From the NCBI GenBank assembly GCA_949592205.1, contig CATIUR010000011.1, positions 2,232,001 through 2,296,000 on the forward strand: a stretch of DNA of 64,000 nucleotides, written 5' to 3'. This stretch comes from Helichrysum umbraculigerum (taxonomy: Eukaryota; Streptophyta; Magnoliopsida; Asterales; Asteraceae). The position numbers and the translations under genes were made by a program. This document shows, one piece after another, positions 36,766 to 48,647 of this stretch (position 1 is its first letter; the number at the start of each line of letters is the position of its first letter). The notes under the pieces were generated by a model that was not told the DNA's origin, did no database searches, and saw nothing but the letters and a program-made list of their open reading frames with translations.

Positions 36766-37396
36766 CCTGGTGGTTCCCATGTTCATTGGTGGGGTGCTGC
36801 TGGTGACTCTTATGATAATTTAACATCTGGGTTTGTTATATCTCATGACAAATTCAACACAACCACTTACAAAAATGAAACCTTTACTGTTAATTTAATG
36901 AGTAATGTAACTTGGGACGACATTAAGGTTGTTTCGATTTGGGAAACAACGATGGCTTCCGATTACGGACATGTGGTGTTCAAAGAAATGAGTGAATCTC
37001 CCAGCCCGACCCCTTCCATGGACCCTGCCCCGGCCCCACCAACTCGTAATTTAACTGGGAGTAAGATTGTTGAGATTGATGGAGAGCCTACAATGTTTGA
37101 TAATTGTATAAAGTTGTCGGAATCATATAGGTTACGATGGACGTTGAGAGCAGAAGACAATGTAATTGATATTGGATTAGAAGGGCGATTGATATTGAGA
37201 ATTATATGGCTTTTGGGTGGTTGGATCCTTATAAAGAACATGATCATATGATTGGTGCTGATGTGGTGGTGACGTGTTTTACTGATGCGGGATGCCGTTT
37301 GTGGATGATTAATTACCATATTACGGATGTGGTGGTGACGTGTTTTACTGATGCGGGATGCCGTTTGTGAATGATTAATTACCATATTACGGAGTA
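36766..37396 (+). pseudogene. DM13/DOMON/cytochrome b561 gene fragment
   Basis: Reading from PGGSHVHWWGA through NLTSGFVISHDKFN, a Pro-rich linker (SPSPTPSMDPAPAP), to DNCIKLSESYRLRWTLRAED and DIGLEG. This matches the region joining the DM13 and DOMON domains of plant cytochrome b561/DM13/DOMON membrane proteins (the At5g54830 type). After DIGLEG a frame shift near 37190 moves the homology (NYMAFGWLDP...GADVVV) to another frame, and the sequence then duplicates 66 bp. There is no start codon, and the upstream side is cut at the LTR-like sequence. The 117-codon frame from 36898 is part of this fragment, not a separate gene. Confidence 0.75.
37261..37392. repeat. 66-bp tandem duplication
   Basis: 37261-37326 is repeated at 37327-37392 with one visible change (GTGGATG versus GTGAATG). 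The period is a multiple of three, but the second copy gains a TGA. Confidence 0.9.
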
Positions 37397-38280
37397 GTAA
37401 AAATAAATATAGCGAGTGTAACAGGCCCTGAGTGTACAACTATTCTCTTTCTATAGAAAAACAGCATAAATATATATCAAACCAAAAAAAAAAAATCACA
37501 AAGGATCCGATGCTATGTACAGAAACTTTCGAGCTCTGCTTCTGGCCTTCAACTCTTCTCTAATTGAGTGACTAACCCACTTTTGATATTTGCATTCTTG
37601 TTCTCAGATGACTTTAACCTTCAACATTTATTCTATTAGAGTGAAATATATAGTTGTTTAATAAATAAAACGAGACGAAAATGATAGGTGAATATAGTCT
37701 TGGTTTTTATTAAGAAGCTGAAAATGTGAGGAACATACATTAATATGTACATAATTACAAATTGAGTTTTTACCTTTTACCCATTAACTCAAATTATCAT
37801 ATTGGCCATTTCATTTTCATTAAAAGGCATATCAATATATATAGTACTGTATATATGTTTTAAGTTCGGGTTTATTGTTTCATTATGTATTAAATTTTAC
37901 AGACATACTTCCATTTATTTTATTGTATGTATTCAACTTGTAAATATTATCTATTGTATTATGTAAGTTTTCCTTTTTGGATGAGGTCAAAAACTGAAAC
38001 TTTCCAATTTTAGCTTTATCCAAAAAGGAAAAATTTACATATTTACATATTTACGATATTCAATACATACAATAGAAGTTTTCAAAGTTCGACTCCTACA
38101 ATAGTAAAACGTGTAAAGTTTAATACATAACAAAACTGTAAACCGTTTAAGTTATCGAAAGAGCTACTCTTTTTCCAACACCTATTTCTAAGGAAGCAAA
38201 TTTTGTTAATAATAGCTCTATCAAATATATTAATTGAAAAAAAAAAGGTTAGAAAAAATAGAGAAAACTGAAAATGATAA
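37397..38280. other. Non-coding, no feature seen
   Basis: AT-rich sequence with no recognised gene. It ends at the target duplication of the next MITE. Confidence 0.45.
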
Positions 38281-38289
38281 TAAATAATA

Positions 38290-38787
38290 GGGTAAATGAC
38301 AAAAATCGATAACGAACTGCCAAAATTTGTTCCAAGTATGCAACATGTTAACTTAATTACCCAAGTATGCAACAAACCGGATAGTTTTGTGTTTGGATCA
38401 GTAATATGGTAACCAGCTACCAGTTTGACCGGTCAACTTCTATTTGAATTTTTTTTTTTTTAATAAATGTGACAAAATCGGCAACAAACTGCCAAAATTT
38501 GTTCCAAGTATGCAACATACTAACTTAATTACCCAAGTATGAAACAAACCGGATAGTTTTGTATTTGGATTAATAATATGGTAACCAGCTACACGTGGCA
38601 CAATTTTGACGTGATGGTCCACGTGTAAGGTGACTCAGCCTTTTCAAACATAATCCGGTAAAAAATGACTTTTCAAAGATCAAAACACGAAACTATCCGG
38701 TTTGTTGAATACTTAAGTAATTAAGTTGGTATGTTGCATACTTGGAACAAATTTTGGTAGTTCGTTGCCGATTTTTGTCATTTACCC
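38290..38787. mobile_element. MULE-type MITE with 9-bp target duplication
   Basis: 498 bp with inverted ends GGGTAAATGACAAAAATCG and its complement; arms are about 100 bp. Flanks TAAATAATA at 38281-38289 and 38788-38796 are an exact 9-bp duplication, characteristic of Mutator-like elements. A third copy of the arm sequence lies inside, in direct orientation with the left arm, at about 38470-38597. Confidence 0.85.
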
Positions 38788-38796
38788 TAAATAATA

Positions 38797-39611
38797 TTAT
38801 TATGGATTCATTATGGTAATAGAATGAGACATATATGAATAGTCTAAAACAAAGACTATATATGTTGCATGTACTAGTCCACCATACTACCACTTGACCA
38901 CTTCCTTTCAAGCGGATAGCTGATTCTTCAAAACAAATCTGTGGCGTGTACTATTCTACCACTAGACCACTCGTTTTCTAGCGGGCAGGTAGTTGTTTCC
39001 TACTATCCTTCATGTGAGAGGAGCAATTCGTACTCCATCTGCTTTTAGTCGTACACCACCAAACATGTTTTATAGTGTTGTATGGCAAAAAATAGGTAGT
39101 GAATCACCACCCTTCATGCAATGATAGCCTTCAAAAAATAAATAAATACAGTTGACTTGAATTTTCAAACAAGCAAATCCAAATATTGAAACCCCTTATA
39201 TACCTCATTATTTTTTTCTTTCTAAAATAAGCACCTATTAAATTAAACAAAAAAATTTTTAGCACCAACTTAATTATTTTACGAAGCAAATAAGCACTTT
39301 CAATAAGCAATTCCGAACAATATTTGTGTTTACTTAATTTCTAGTGTGTGTATTTATCATCCTATACTAACAATGTATAATTAAATTTCAACAGTAAACA
39401 CTGGATATTGTTCATTTTACACCTTGAATCAAATCAGGTTTACATACTCGACTCCATTGCGCGCCCTTCCAAATCTGACGTGACAACACATTACAGAATT
39501 GTGAAGTGTCTTAACGAGTAAGGATTCTCTCTAACATATAAAGCTAGAAATATGCACATCTTATTATTAAAACTAACACTTTGCTTCATTATAATTCTTA
39601 GTGCATGGATG
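38797..39611. other. Non-coding, no gene recognised
   Basis: AT-rich sequence. Two minus-strand motifs near 38890 and 38951-38970 resemble the 5' half of tRNA-Gly (A-box TGGTCTAGTGG) but no complete tRNA or B-box follows. Confidence 0.4.
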
Positions 39612-39946
39612 CAGATGTTTTCCATGTTACCCGAGTACACCTGGGTTAATTCGTGTAATCAACAAAGAGGAAGATGGGAATGTGGATACTATGTCATGAA
39701 TTGAATTTTTTACTTCGTGACTGTCCAACAGTTTGATTTTTCATCAAACGTAAGTATTATTTATGTACATTCAGTTCCTTCAAATAAATTTTATCTTACA
39801 TCATATAACATTTTTCCTTTTAACTAATATGAATATAGGTTTCAGAATTGTGGCAAGACAAAACTCCACTATCGCAAAGAGACCTCGATAATGTTGTGGT
39901 GAGGTGGTGTGCATGGTTCCAGGAACAAACTCTTTTAATGAAATAG
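39612..39946 (+). pseudogene. Ulp1-like cysteine protease C-terminal fragment
   Basis: Two exons joined by a GT/AG intron (39750-39838). The first reads YTWVNSCNQQRGRWECGYYVMN then TGA, then IFYFVTVQQFDFSSN; the second reads VSELWQDKTPLSQRDLDNVVVRWCAWFQEQ and ends in TAG at 39944-39946. WECGYYV is the region of the catalytic Cys in plant Ulp1-type (SUMO-protease-like) domains, which are often carried by CACTA and MULE elements. The in-frame TGA and the lack of the His and Asp part make it non-functional. Confidence 0.65.
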
Positions 39947-40612
39947 GTGAATACGTTATACCTTTTACTTAAATGCTTTACATATTTTTTGAATGTTTAA
40001 CTTCTTATGTGCTAAAATGTTAATTATATGCTTAGATGCTTGAATATATATAATGGTTACAAAAATATTCACGGTGGGTTAGGGGTGTTTAGGTTTGCTT
40101 ATTTCTAATGCTTAAAATATAAGTAGGTGACCCCTTACTTATTTTTAAGAGCTTATTCCTTAGTAAGTAAGCATATACGCAGTTTTCATAGAGGTGTTTG
40201 GATCTGCTTATCTCCTGTCAAAATAAGCAGATAAGCGCTTATTTAAATACTTATCGTGGTGGGGTGGTGGATCAACATAAACATGTGCCCGGCCTATGGT
40301 TCTTTCAAGATCAAAATAGAATGATGAGATGTGCCCAATGATAAAATCTCTTATTAAATATTTATCGTGGTGATGGCATATATATATAGTCTTGTTGAGT
40401 TGGCAGTCTTTAAATCGATTACCACTTACAAGCTAAGTTTACGCAACACCATTTGATAAAAGAGTACTACTGAGGGGTGAGGGCATCTCGACTACTGTTT
40501 TTATATGATGAAATTATTTGAGTTAGAAATACTGCTTGAAACGGGTTTTGAAAGTATTTTTGTAAAAAAAAAATCTATTAAATAAACTCACAGTCCATTA
40601 AGAGAACCGTGG
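39947..40612. other. Non-coding, possible MITE ends
   Basis: Two segments (about 40081-40130 and 40191-40250) share a GGTGTTT-GG-TTTGCTTAT theme and AAGCAGATAAGC-like words, suggesting an eroded hAT MITE. No target duplication was found. Confidence 0.3.
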
Positions 40613-40783
40613 TAGAGCCAAATTTTTTTTAATAAATAAATTCAGGCGGACCACAGTTCCCACACGTAGAGCCGTGGTCTGACAGTTTGGCCGATCCATT
40701 GTTGTCTGCGGTTATCTATTACTAATCGTGGTCCATGTGGTTATAGACCACGAATTTCGGACCGTGGTCCTTTTGTTGTGCAA
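40613..40783 (-). mobile_element. CACTA-like terminus, GGACCACGG subterminal repeats
   Basis: Read on the minus strand from about 40783: CACAACAAAAGG followed by repeated GGACCACGGTCC, CGTGGTC and GACCACG words. Plant CACTA elements start CACTACAACAAAA with short subterminal repeats of this kind. The outermost bases are eroded. The last residues of the adjoining LINE frame (KDHGPKFVVYNHMDHD) are encoded by these repeats. Confidence 0.5.
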
Positions 40784-42451
40784 ATAGACTTCTCCCCCTT
40801 AGCCCACCTCTCGTTTTCCGTGATCCATATAGGGTTTTAACCGTGTGCAATTTGTGTTTGTGTAGTAGTGCAGGGGGAGTACTAGCATTACTTAAGCTTT
40901 CTATATTCATATAGTTTCTTACTTTATCCTCATTATGGTTTACGTTAGGTGGTGTGTTACTGTTGGCACAAGGGACCTCCTCATTATTACCACCTTTATC
41001 AGATTCTTCATCACAATCTGGCAACACGTTTTGGACATCCGGTGACTTCTTTTTCTTATTATGTTGCTTAGCATTTTCCTCATTGCACCCCATCAAATTA
41101 AAAGGATCGATGTTTTGTGTTTTGTCTTTTGTGGATGAATGTCTGTCATTATTTGAAACACATTTTTCTTCAATATTAAAATCAAATTGTTCATGACACA
41201 TAGAACCTTTCAAGACTGATCCCTCCATTGAATCCGAATATGAAGATTCAACAGATTCATCTACCATATCTGAGTCAAAGTTAGGGACCCAATAAGCAAA
41301 CTCATTCACGAATACTTCATATGTGTCCCCTTGAACCTCCACGCATATTTGTTCTTGTATTTTCCTCATGTGACTTGTGAGAATACAAACTTTGCTATGG
41401 GCCAACGTTTCACCTTTAGCCATGTCCACATAAATACTTTCACCCCATACCCCTCCAATCGTTGTAAATGCCTTTTCAGTCCAAGCACAAAGAGGAACCC
41501 CGACTAATAACAATCCATATAACACGTTCATCAATAACAAATCCCTTGTCAATCACTTTAAAATCTGAAAACAGTCTGTTCATTTCCATCGAAAGTTTAA
41601 AAGATGATAATGAATTCGCAGCATCTAGTTCCACCCAAATCCATCTTCCTCCAACATAAACAATATTGAAATCCAAGAAACCGTTCAATTTAAAAATATC
41701 GTGTAAATTTGAAATAACCTGGACATCTACGACTTTAGCAAGAAAGGAAGATGATTCAGCGCCCAAAGTCATGCAATCTTCTTCTACAAGTTTCACCTTC
41801 TTCAGTGCAGTTTTAGTATTATGTTGAGATGAATCGCTATGCTTCTTGTAAACATTTGGGTAGCTAGTGCTTCGATTATAATCATTATCCTTATTAACTT
41901 TTTTTTTTTTGAAAGGCATTATCCTTATTAACTTGATTCCTTTGTTTAAGAACCTCCACGAACGTCTTTGTTTCCGCCATGTTATTAGTGCCCCTAACAT
42001 TAACAGGCTATGAACTCTTCTTGTTCAAGTTATTATTATCGCCACGGAAAACTGAACCTCTAGTATTCCGAGCCATGTCCGCAAATATGTGAAAATTGCC
42101 CATCCGCAGAGATCGAAGTTTAGTAATCAAATCGACCACATCTTTAACTGGTATGAAACGAACGAAACCAAACCTTGCACCCGCCTTAGATAATTTCCTC
42201 GATATATAAACGTCAACAACTGTGCCCCACTTCTTACAAGCCTCCCAAACATCCTTCGTCGTCACATTCCACAGGATATTGGTGATATATACCGAGGTAG
42301 AAAGTTTCTCTATGGCAATAAAATTAGGGTTTGAGTTACCTGGTTGATTACGATTCCTATTAACCAAAACGTTGGATATATTATGTAGAGTGTTAGATCG
42401 ATGATTTCTTCTATAATCAACCTTAGTCCACCTAGCCAGAATTGAGACTTT
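40784..42451 (-). pseudogene. LINE ORF1 remnant (RRM plus DUF4283-like)
   Basis: Three consecutive minus-strand frames, broken by frame shifts near 42005 and 41510. The first has an RNA-recognition motif (TSVYITNILWNVTTKDVWEA, ARFGFVRF). The second and third together give the DUF4283-type domain (WIWVELDAANSL...FVIDERVIWI / PLCAWTEKAFTTIGGVWGE...VCILTSH) and an acidic, low-complexity tail. This combination is typical of ORF1 of plant L1-type LINEs, an RNA-binding chaperone. No reverse transcriptase (ORF2) is present, and both ends are cut at CACTA-like sequence. Confidence 0.7.
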
Positions 42452-42621
42452 AGCTACGACCAAAAATCGTCTCTAAATGCTCAAAAGTCGTTCCTAAAGG
42501 TCTATAGAGACGAGAAATCGTCCCTGATGTATCGTCCCTATACTTCCGTATCTAAAGACTATCAGGGACGCCTTTCATGGCTTTTAGAGACGATTTGGAT
42601 CAACATGAACATTTCAGTGGG
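42452..42621 (+). mobile_element. CACTA-like terminus, GTCTCTAAA subterminal repeats
   Basis: Starting near 42452 with AGCTACGACCAAAAATCGTC (compare CACTACAACAAAA), the sequence repeats CGTCTCTAAA, CGTCCCT, TAGAGACG and GAGACGATTTGG words in both orientations for about 170 bp. It runs directly into the kinase repeat array, whose units begin with the same TTTAGAGACGATTTGGG motif. Confidence 0.5.
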
Positions 42622-42794
42622 CTTTAGAGACGATTTGGGTGGTCTCTAAAGGCTTTTCGTCTCCTTTGCTCCATTTTCTTGTAAGGGGCCTTGGTTGTCT
42701 TCCTCTTGTCGATGTTGCAAACGATCGCCTCCTTTTGCCTCCATCCGTTTTTATATTTTTTCACTTTTTTATTTATATTTTCCTTTTTTCTGTT

Positions 42795-42865
<71 letters not shown>

Positions 42866-43143
42866 TTTCTTGCATATTCATTAATTATTATTATAGTATA
42901 AGAGAAAAGTTCAAAAAAGAACGGTAAAAAAATTGGAGAATGGAGGAACCAATAGGATTGCTCTATTTCAAAAACCTATTTTCACTTTTTTTTTTCAAAG
43001 TTAAATATCTCACAAACCGTATGTCTATAAATTATAAAAATTGAATATTTGAAATCAGTGTCTTTTTCTCTTCGATTCTAGATCTAACAGGAAATACTTT
43101 TAACAAAAAAAAATTTTTTCATTTTTGTTGGGTTTTAAAAATT

Positions 43144-43294
43144 GGGAAAATTACATATATCCCCCTCAAAACTTGTCAAAATATCATATATACCCAAATA
43201 CAAGTTTTTATTGCATGATGTACAATGATTTTAATGCATGATTGGGTATATATGTTATTTTGCCAAATGTTAGGGGGAAATATGTAATTGCCCC
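43144..43294. mobile_element. Small MITE present in each array unit
   Basis: 151 bp with imperfect inverted ends GGGAAAATTACATATATCCC and the complement of GGGGCAATTACATATTTCCC. It recurs at the same place in every later unit, so it was present before amplification. Confidence 0.6.
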
Positions 43295-43688
43295 GTAAAA
43301 ATTTGTATTGTGAAATCAAAGGTGGTTTAACACTAAAAAATAATCACACCCGCTTATATCTCTTATTAAACTTTAAATCCAACTACCTGAAGGTAACTAA
43401 TTTATTTCTTTTGCTTTTGCCAAATTGTGTTATTTTATATAGAAGAGTGATATGCGGCCATCATACTGTTGGTAGTAAATTATACCAATACAGTTTTCTT
43501 TCCTTTTTTTTCGTTTTACCTTTAGGTTTTTGCAACCGATTAATATGTTATGTTCTCTCAGATTTTAATATTTTATTACATGACTACACTATTTGAAAAT
43601 ATAATTAGTTCCTGTCAGTATATAAATAATCCGCTATACAAACGTAATCAACCAAGTATAAATCACTCCATAACATACAATTTTGTAG

Positions 43689-44697
43689 GATAGAAACTTG
43701 GAACACTTGAAGATTCAACTAGCTGATATAAAGTTGGCTACTGATAATTTTGACAAAACATACTTTATTGGGTCAGGCGGATATGGTATGGTTTATAAAG
43801 CAGAGCTTGATCATTTTGATATGAATAGTCTGTCTGAGATTGAAGGGAAGAATAAAGGCAAATTTCCAAAAATACACAGTACTGTAGCTATAAAACGCAT
43901 CATTAGTAGAGCAGATGGGCAAGGAGAACAGAGTTTTTTTTTCAGAAATTGACTTGCTTAGTCGATGTAAGCATCCAAACATAGTCTCTCTTCTTGGGTT
44001 TTGTGATGAAGGTCCTGAACGGATCCTTGTTTATGAACATATTCCTAATGGAAGTCTTGACGATTATTTGGGAAGCACTGATAAGATGACTATATTTAGT
44101 TGGGTGGAACGTATAAAAATGTCTCTTGATATTGCAAATGGGTTAAACTACCTACACAGCACTGTAGAGGAGAAACAAATGATAATTCATCGTGACATGA
44201 AGAGTGCGAACGTTCTATTGGGTAAGGATTGGGAAGCTAAGATTGCTGACTTTGGACTTTCTAGAATCCAACAAACAAAACAACTCGGAAGCACACTGAA
44301 TACTTACCATATTGCAGGAACAGAAATTTATTTAGATCCTGAATATTTGAAGACCGGTAAGTTGAAAAAGGAATCAGATATTTATTCTTTTGGAGTAGTT
44401 TTATTTGAAATCTTGAGTGGAAAGTTGGCATATGATGAAAGTTATAATATCGGCAATGACAAGGGGCTTCCATCTACAGTACGACGACTTTATAATGAGG
44501 GAAAACTAAAGGAAATTGTCGATCCTAGAGTATATGAAGAAACTGTTGTGAACAGTTTTACTCTAGATAGAGGACCCAATCAAAATTCTTTGGAGGCATT
44601 TTTAAATATCGGATATCAATGTTTGGCAGAAACTCGAACTAGTCGTCCAACAATGGAAGTCATCATCATGGAACTTAAGAAAGTGTTATACTTCCAA
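43689..44697 (+). pseudogene. Kinase exon, unit 1 (frameshift)
   Basis: Receptor-like Ser/Thr kinase domain of the RLK-Pelle type. The exon opens after TTTTGTAG (3' splice site, 43681-43688) with DRNLEHLKIQLADI and closes before GTAAGT at 44698. In the intact copies (numbered from LEHLK, residue 1 = L) the glycine loop GSGGYG is at 25-30, the ATP-binding Lys at 66, HRD at 164-166, DFG at 184-186, and the domain ends at VLYFQ. An in-frame TAG directly before the exon and no ATG before the glycine loop show that it needs an upstream exon. This copy has nine T in QSFF instead of eight, which breaks the frame. The tail beyond 44697 in the open frame is intron. Confidence 0.85.
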
Positions 44698-45253
44698 GTA
44701 AGTCAATGTTTCTATCAATATTACCTTTGTTATTTACATTCATATTCTTGATCTTAGTTTTGAATACATAGTAAGATCATGCATTATTTTTTAATAAAAA
44801 TGTTGAATTTATTATCATGAATAGTCGAAAATAGGGTGTGTTTAGTTGAAGAAAAAATTGGGCACTTTTCCAGAAAAATTTTCTAAGAAAAATAGAAAAT
44901 TAGTTAACGCGTTCATAATGAGTATTTTTGTTTTTAGAAAACTCATTTTTCTATATTACAACTACAAGTTGGAAAACAAAAGTTTTCCACCTTTTTCCTT
45001 TATACCACCACCTACTGTTTTTTAAAGTTTTTCAGAAACATTCTATTAACATCATTATTCCAAAATGAAGCATACATCAACTTTAGAGACGATTTGGGTG
45101 GTCTCTAAAGGCTTTTCGTCTCCTTTGCTCCATTTTCTTGTAAGGGGCCTTGGTTGTCTTCCTCTTGTCGATGTTGCAAACGATCGCCTCCTTTTGCCTC
45201 CATCCGTTTTTATATTTTTTCACTTTTTTATTTATATTTTCCTTTTTTCTGTT

Positions 45254-45339
<86 letters not shown>

Positions 45340-46162
45340 TTTCTTGCATATTCATTAATTATTATTATAGTATAAGAGAAAAGTTCAAAAAAGAACGGTA
45401 AAAAAATTGGAGAATGGAGGAACCAATAGGATTGCTCTATTTCAAAAACCTATTTTCACTTTTTTTTTTCAAAGTTAAATATCTCAAAAACCGTATGTCT
45501 ATAAATTATAAAAATTGAATATTTGAAATCAGTGTCTTTTTCTCTTCGATTCTAGATCTAACAGGAAATACTTTTAACAAAAAATTTTTTTTTCATTTTT
45601 GTTGGGTTTTAAAAATTGGGAAAATTACATATATCCCCCTCAAAACTTGTCAAAATATCATATATACCCAAATACAAGTTTTTATTGCATGATGTACAAT
45701 GATTTTAATGCATGATTGGGTATATATGTTATTTTGCCAAATGTTAGGGGGAAATATGTAATTGCCCCGTAAAAATTTGTATTGTGAAATCAAAGGTGGT
45801 TTAACACTAAAAAATAATCACACCCGCTTATATCTCTTATTAAACTTTAAATCCAACTACCTGAAGGTAACTAATTTATTTCTTTTGCTTTTGCCAAATT
45901 GTGTTATTTTATATAGAAGAGTGATATGCGGCCATCATACTGTTGGTAGTAAATTATACCAATACAGTTTTCTTTCCTTTTTTTTCGTTTTACCTTTAGG
46001 TTTTTGCAACCGATTAATATGTTATGTTCTCTCAGATTTTAATATTTTATTACATGACTACACTATTTGAAAATATAATTAGTTCCTGTCAGTATATAAA
46101 TAATCCGCTATACAAACGTAATCAACCAAGTATAAATCACTCCATAACATACAATTTTGTAG

Positions 46163-47171
46163 GATAGAAACTTGGAACACTTGAAGATTCAACTAGCTGA
46201 TATAAAGTTGGCTACTGATAATTTTGACAAAACATACTTTATTGGGTCAGGCGGATATGGTATGGTTTATAAAGCAGAGCTTGATCATTTTGATATGAAT
46301 AGTCTGTCTGAGATTGAAGGGAAGAATAAAGGCAAATTTCCAAAAATACACAGTACTGTAGCTATAAAACGCATCATTAGTAGAGCAGATGGGCAAGGAG
46401 AACAGAGTTTTTTTTTCAGAAATTGACTTGCTTAGTCGATGTAAGCATCCAAACATAGTCTCTCTTCTTGGGTTTTGTGATGAAGGTCCTGAACGGATCC
46501 TTGTTTATGAACATATTCCTAATGGAAGTCTTGACGATTATTTGGGAAGCACTGATAAGATGACTATATTTAGTTGGGTGGAACGTATAAAAATGTCTCT
46601 TGATATTGCAAATGGGTTAAACTACCTACACAGCACTGTAGAGGAGAAACAAATGATAATTCATCGTGACATGAAGAGTGCGAACGTTCTATTGGGTAAG
46701 GATTGGAAAGCTAAGATTGCTGACTTTGGACTTTCTAGAATCCAACAAACAAAACAACTCGGAAGCACACCGAATACTTACCATATTGCAGGAACAGAAA
46801 TTTATTTAGATCCTGAATATTTGAAGACCGGTAAGTTGAAAAAGGAATCAGATATTTATTCTTTTGGAGTAGTTTTATTTGAAATCTTGAGTGGAAAGTT
46901 GGCATATGATGAAAGTTATAATATCGGCAATGACAAGGGGCTTCCATCTACAGTACGACGACTTTATAATGAGGGAAAACTAAAGGAAATTGTCGATCCT
47001 AGAGTATATGAAGAAACTGTTGTGAACAGTTTTACTCTAGATAGAGGACCCAATCAAAATTCTTTGGAGGCATTTTTAAATATCGGATATCAATGTTTGG
47101 CAGAAACTCGAACTAGTCGTCCAACAATGGAAGTCATCATCATGGAACTTAAGAAAGTGTTATACTTCCAA
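46163..47171 (+). pseudogene. Kinase exon, unit 2 (frameshift)
   Basis: Same exon, 1,009 bp, with the nine-T frameshift of unit 1. Differences from unit 1 include Lys for Glu in GKDWEAK and Pro for Leu in GSTLNTYH. Splice sites on both sides are unchanged. Confidence 0.85.
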
Positions 47172-47726
47172 GTAAGTCAATGTTTCTATCAATATTACCT
47201 TTGTTATTTACATTCATATTCTTGATCTTAGTTTTGAATACATAGTAAGATCATGCATTATTTTTTAATAAAAATGTTGAATTTATTATCATGAATAGTC
47301 GAAAATAGGGTGTGTTTAGTTGAAGAAAAAATTGGGCACTTTTCCAGAAAAATTTTCTAAGAAAAATAGAAAATTAGTTAACGCGTTCATAATGAGTATT
47401 TTTTTTTTAGAAAACTCATTTTTCTATATTACAACTACAAGTTGGAAAACAAAAGTTTTCCACCTTTTTCCTTTATACCACCACCTACTGTTTTTTAAAG
47501 TTTTTCAGAAACATTCTATTAACATCATTATTCCAAAATGAAGCATACATCAACTTTAGAGACGATTTGGGTGGTCTCTAAAGGCTTTTCGTCTCCTTTG
47601 CTCCATTTTCTTGTAAGGGGCCTTGGTTGTCTTCCTCTTGTCGATGTTGCAAACGATCGCCTCCTTTTGCCTCCATCCGTTTTTATATTATTTCACTTTT
47701 TTATTTATATTTTCCTTTTTTCTGTT

Positions 47727-47824
<98 letters not shown>

Positions 47825-48647
47825 TTTCTTGCATATTCATTAATTATTATTATAGTATAAGAGAAAAGTTCAAAAAAGAACGGTAAAAAAATTGGAGAAT
47901 GGAGGAACCAATAGGATTGCTCTATTTCAAAAACCTATTTTCACTTTTTTTTTTCAAAGTTAAATATCTCACAAACCGTATGTCTATAAATTATAAAAAT
48001 TGAATATTTGAAATCAGTGTCTTTTTCTCTTCGATTCTAGATCTAACAGGAAATACTTTTAACAAAAAAAATTTTTTTCATTTTTGTTGGGTTTTAAAAA
48101 TTGGGAAAATTACATATATCCCCCTCAAAACTTGTCAAAATATCATATATACCCAAATACAAGTTTTTATTGCATGATGTACAATGATTTTAATGCATGA
48201 TTGGGTATATATGTTATTTTGCCAAATGTTAGGGGGAAATATGTAATTGCCCCGTAAAAATTTGTATTGTGAAATCAAAGGTGGTTTAACACTAAAAAAT
48301 AATCACACCCGCTTATATCTCTTATTAAACTTTAAATCCAACTACCTGAAGGTAACTAATTTATTTCTTTTGCTTTTGCCAAATTGTGTTATTTTATATA
48401 GAAGAGTGATATGCGGCCATCATACTGTTGGTAGTAAATTATACCAATACAGTTTTCTTTCCTTTTTTTTCGTTTTACCTTTAGGTTTTTGCAACCGATT
48501 AATATGTTATGTTCTCTCAGATTTTAATATTTTATTACATGACTACACTATTTGAAAATATAATTAGTTCCTGTCAGTATATAAATAATCCGCTATACAA
48601 ACGTAATCAACCAAGTATAAATCACTCCATAACATACAATTTTGTAG

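Noticed and set aside
38880..38975. tRNA-Gly-like sequence on the minus strand (GTGGTCTAGTGGTAGAATAG at 38951-38970, and a variant near 38890)
   Set aside because: Only the D-arm/A-box half matches; no anticodon stem, T-arm (GGTTCGA) or acceptor stem follows. At most a tRNA or SINE relic.
42639..42927. Poly-Leu, poly-Ile and poly-Tyr open frames in each array unit
   Set aside because: They are translations of the (ATT)n microsatellite in three frames and are not genes.
43288..43596. 102-codon frame repeated in the array units before the kinase exon
   Set aside because: It starts at TTG and covers MITE and intron-like sequence with no domain; its conservation only reflects recent duplication.
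43698..43952. Kinase frame as an independent gene starting at the TTG codon in each unit
   Set aside because: The first codon is TTG, not ATG, and the bases just before it form a 3' splice site with an in-frame TAG, so this is an internal exon and not a translation start.
44698..44751. C-terminal tail VSQCFYQYYLCYLHSYS of the kinase frame
   Set aside because: It begins at a GTAAGT donor and reads hydrophobic low-complexity sequence; best taken as intron.
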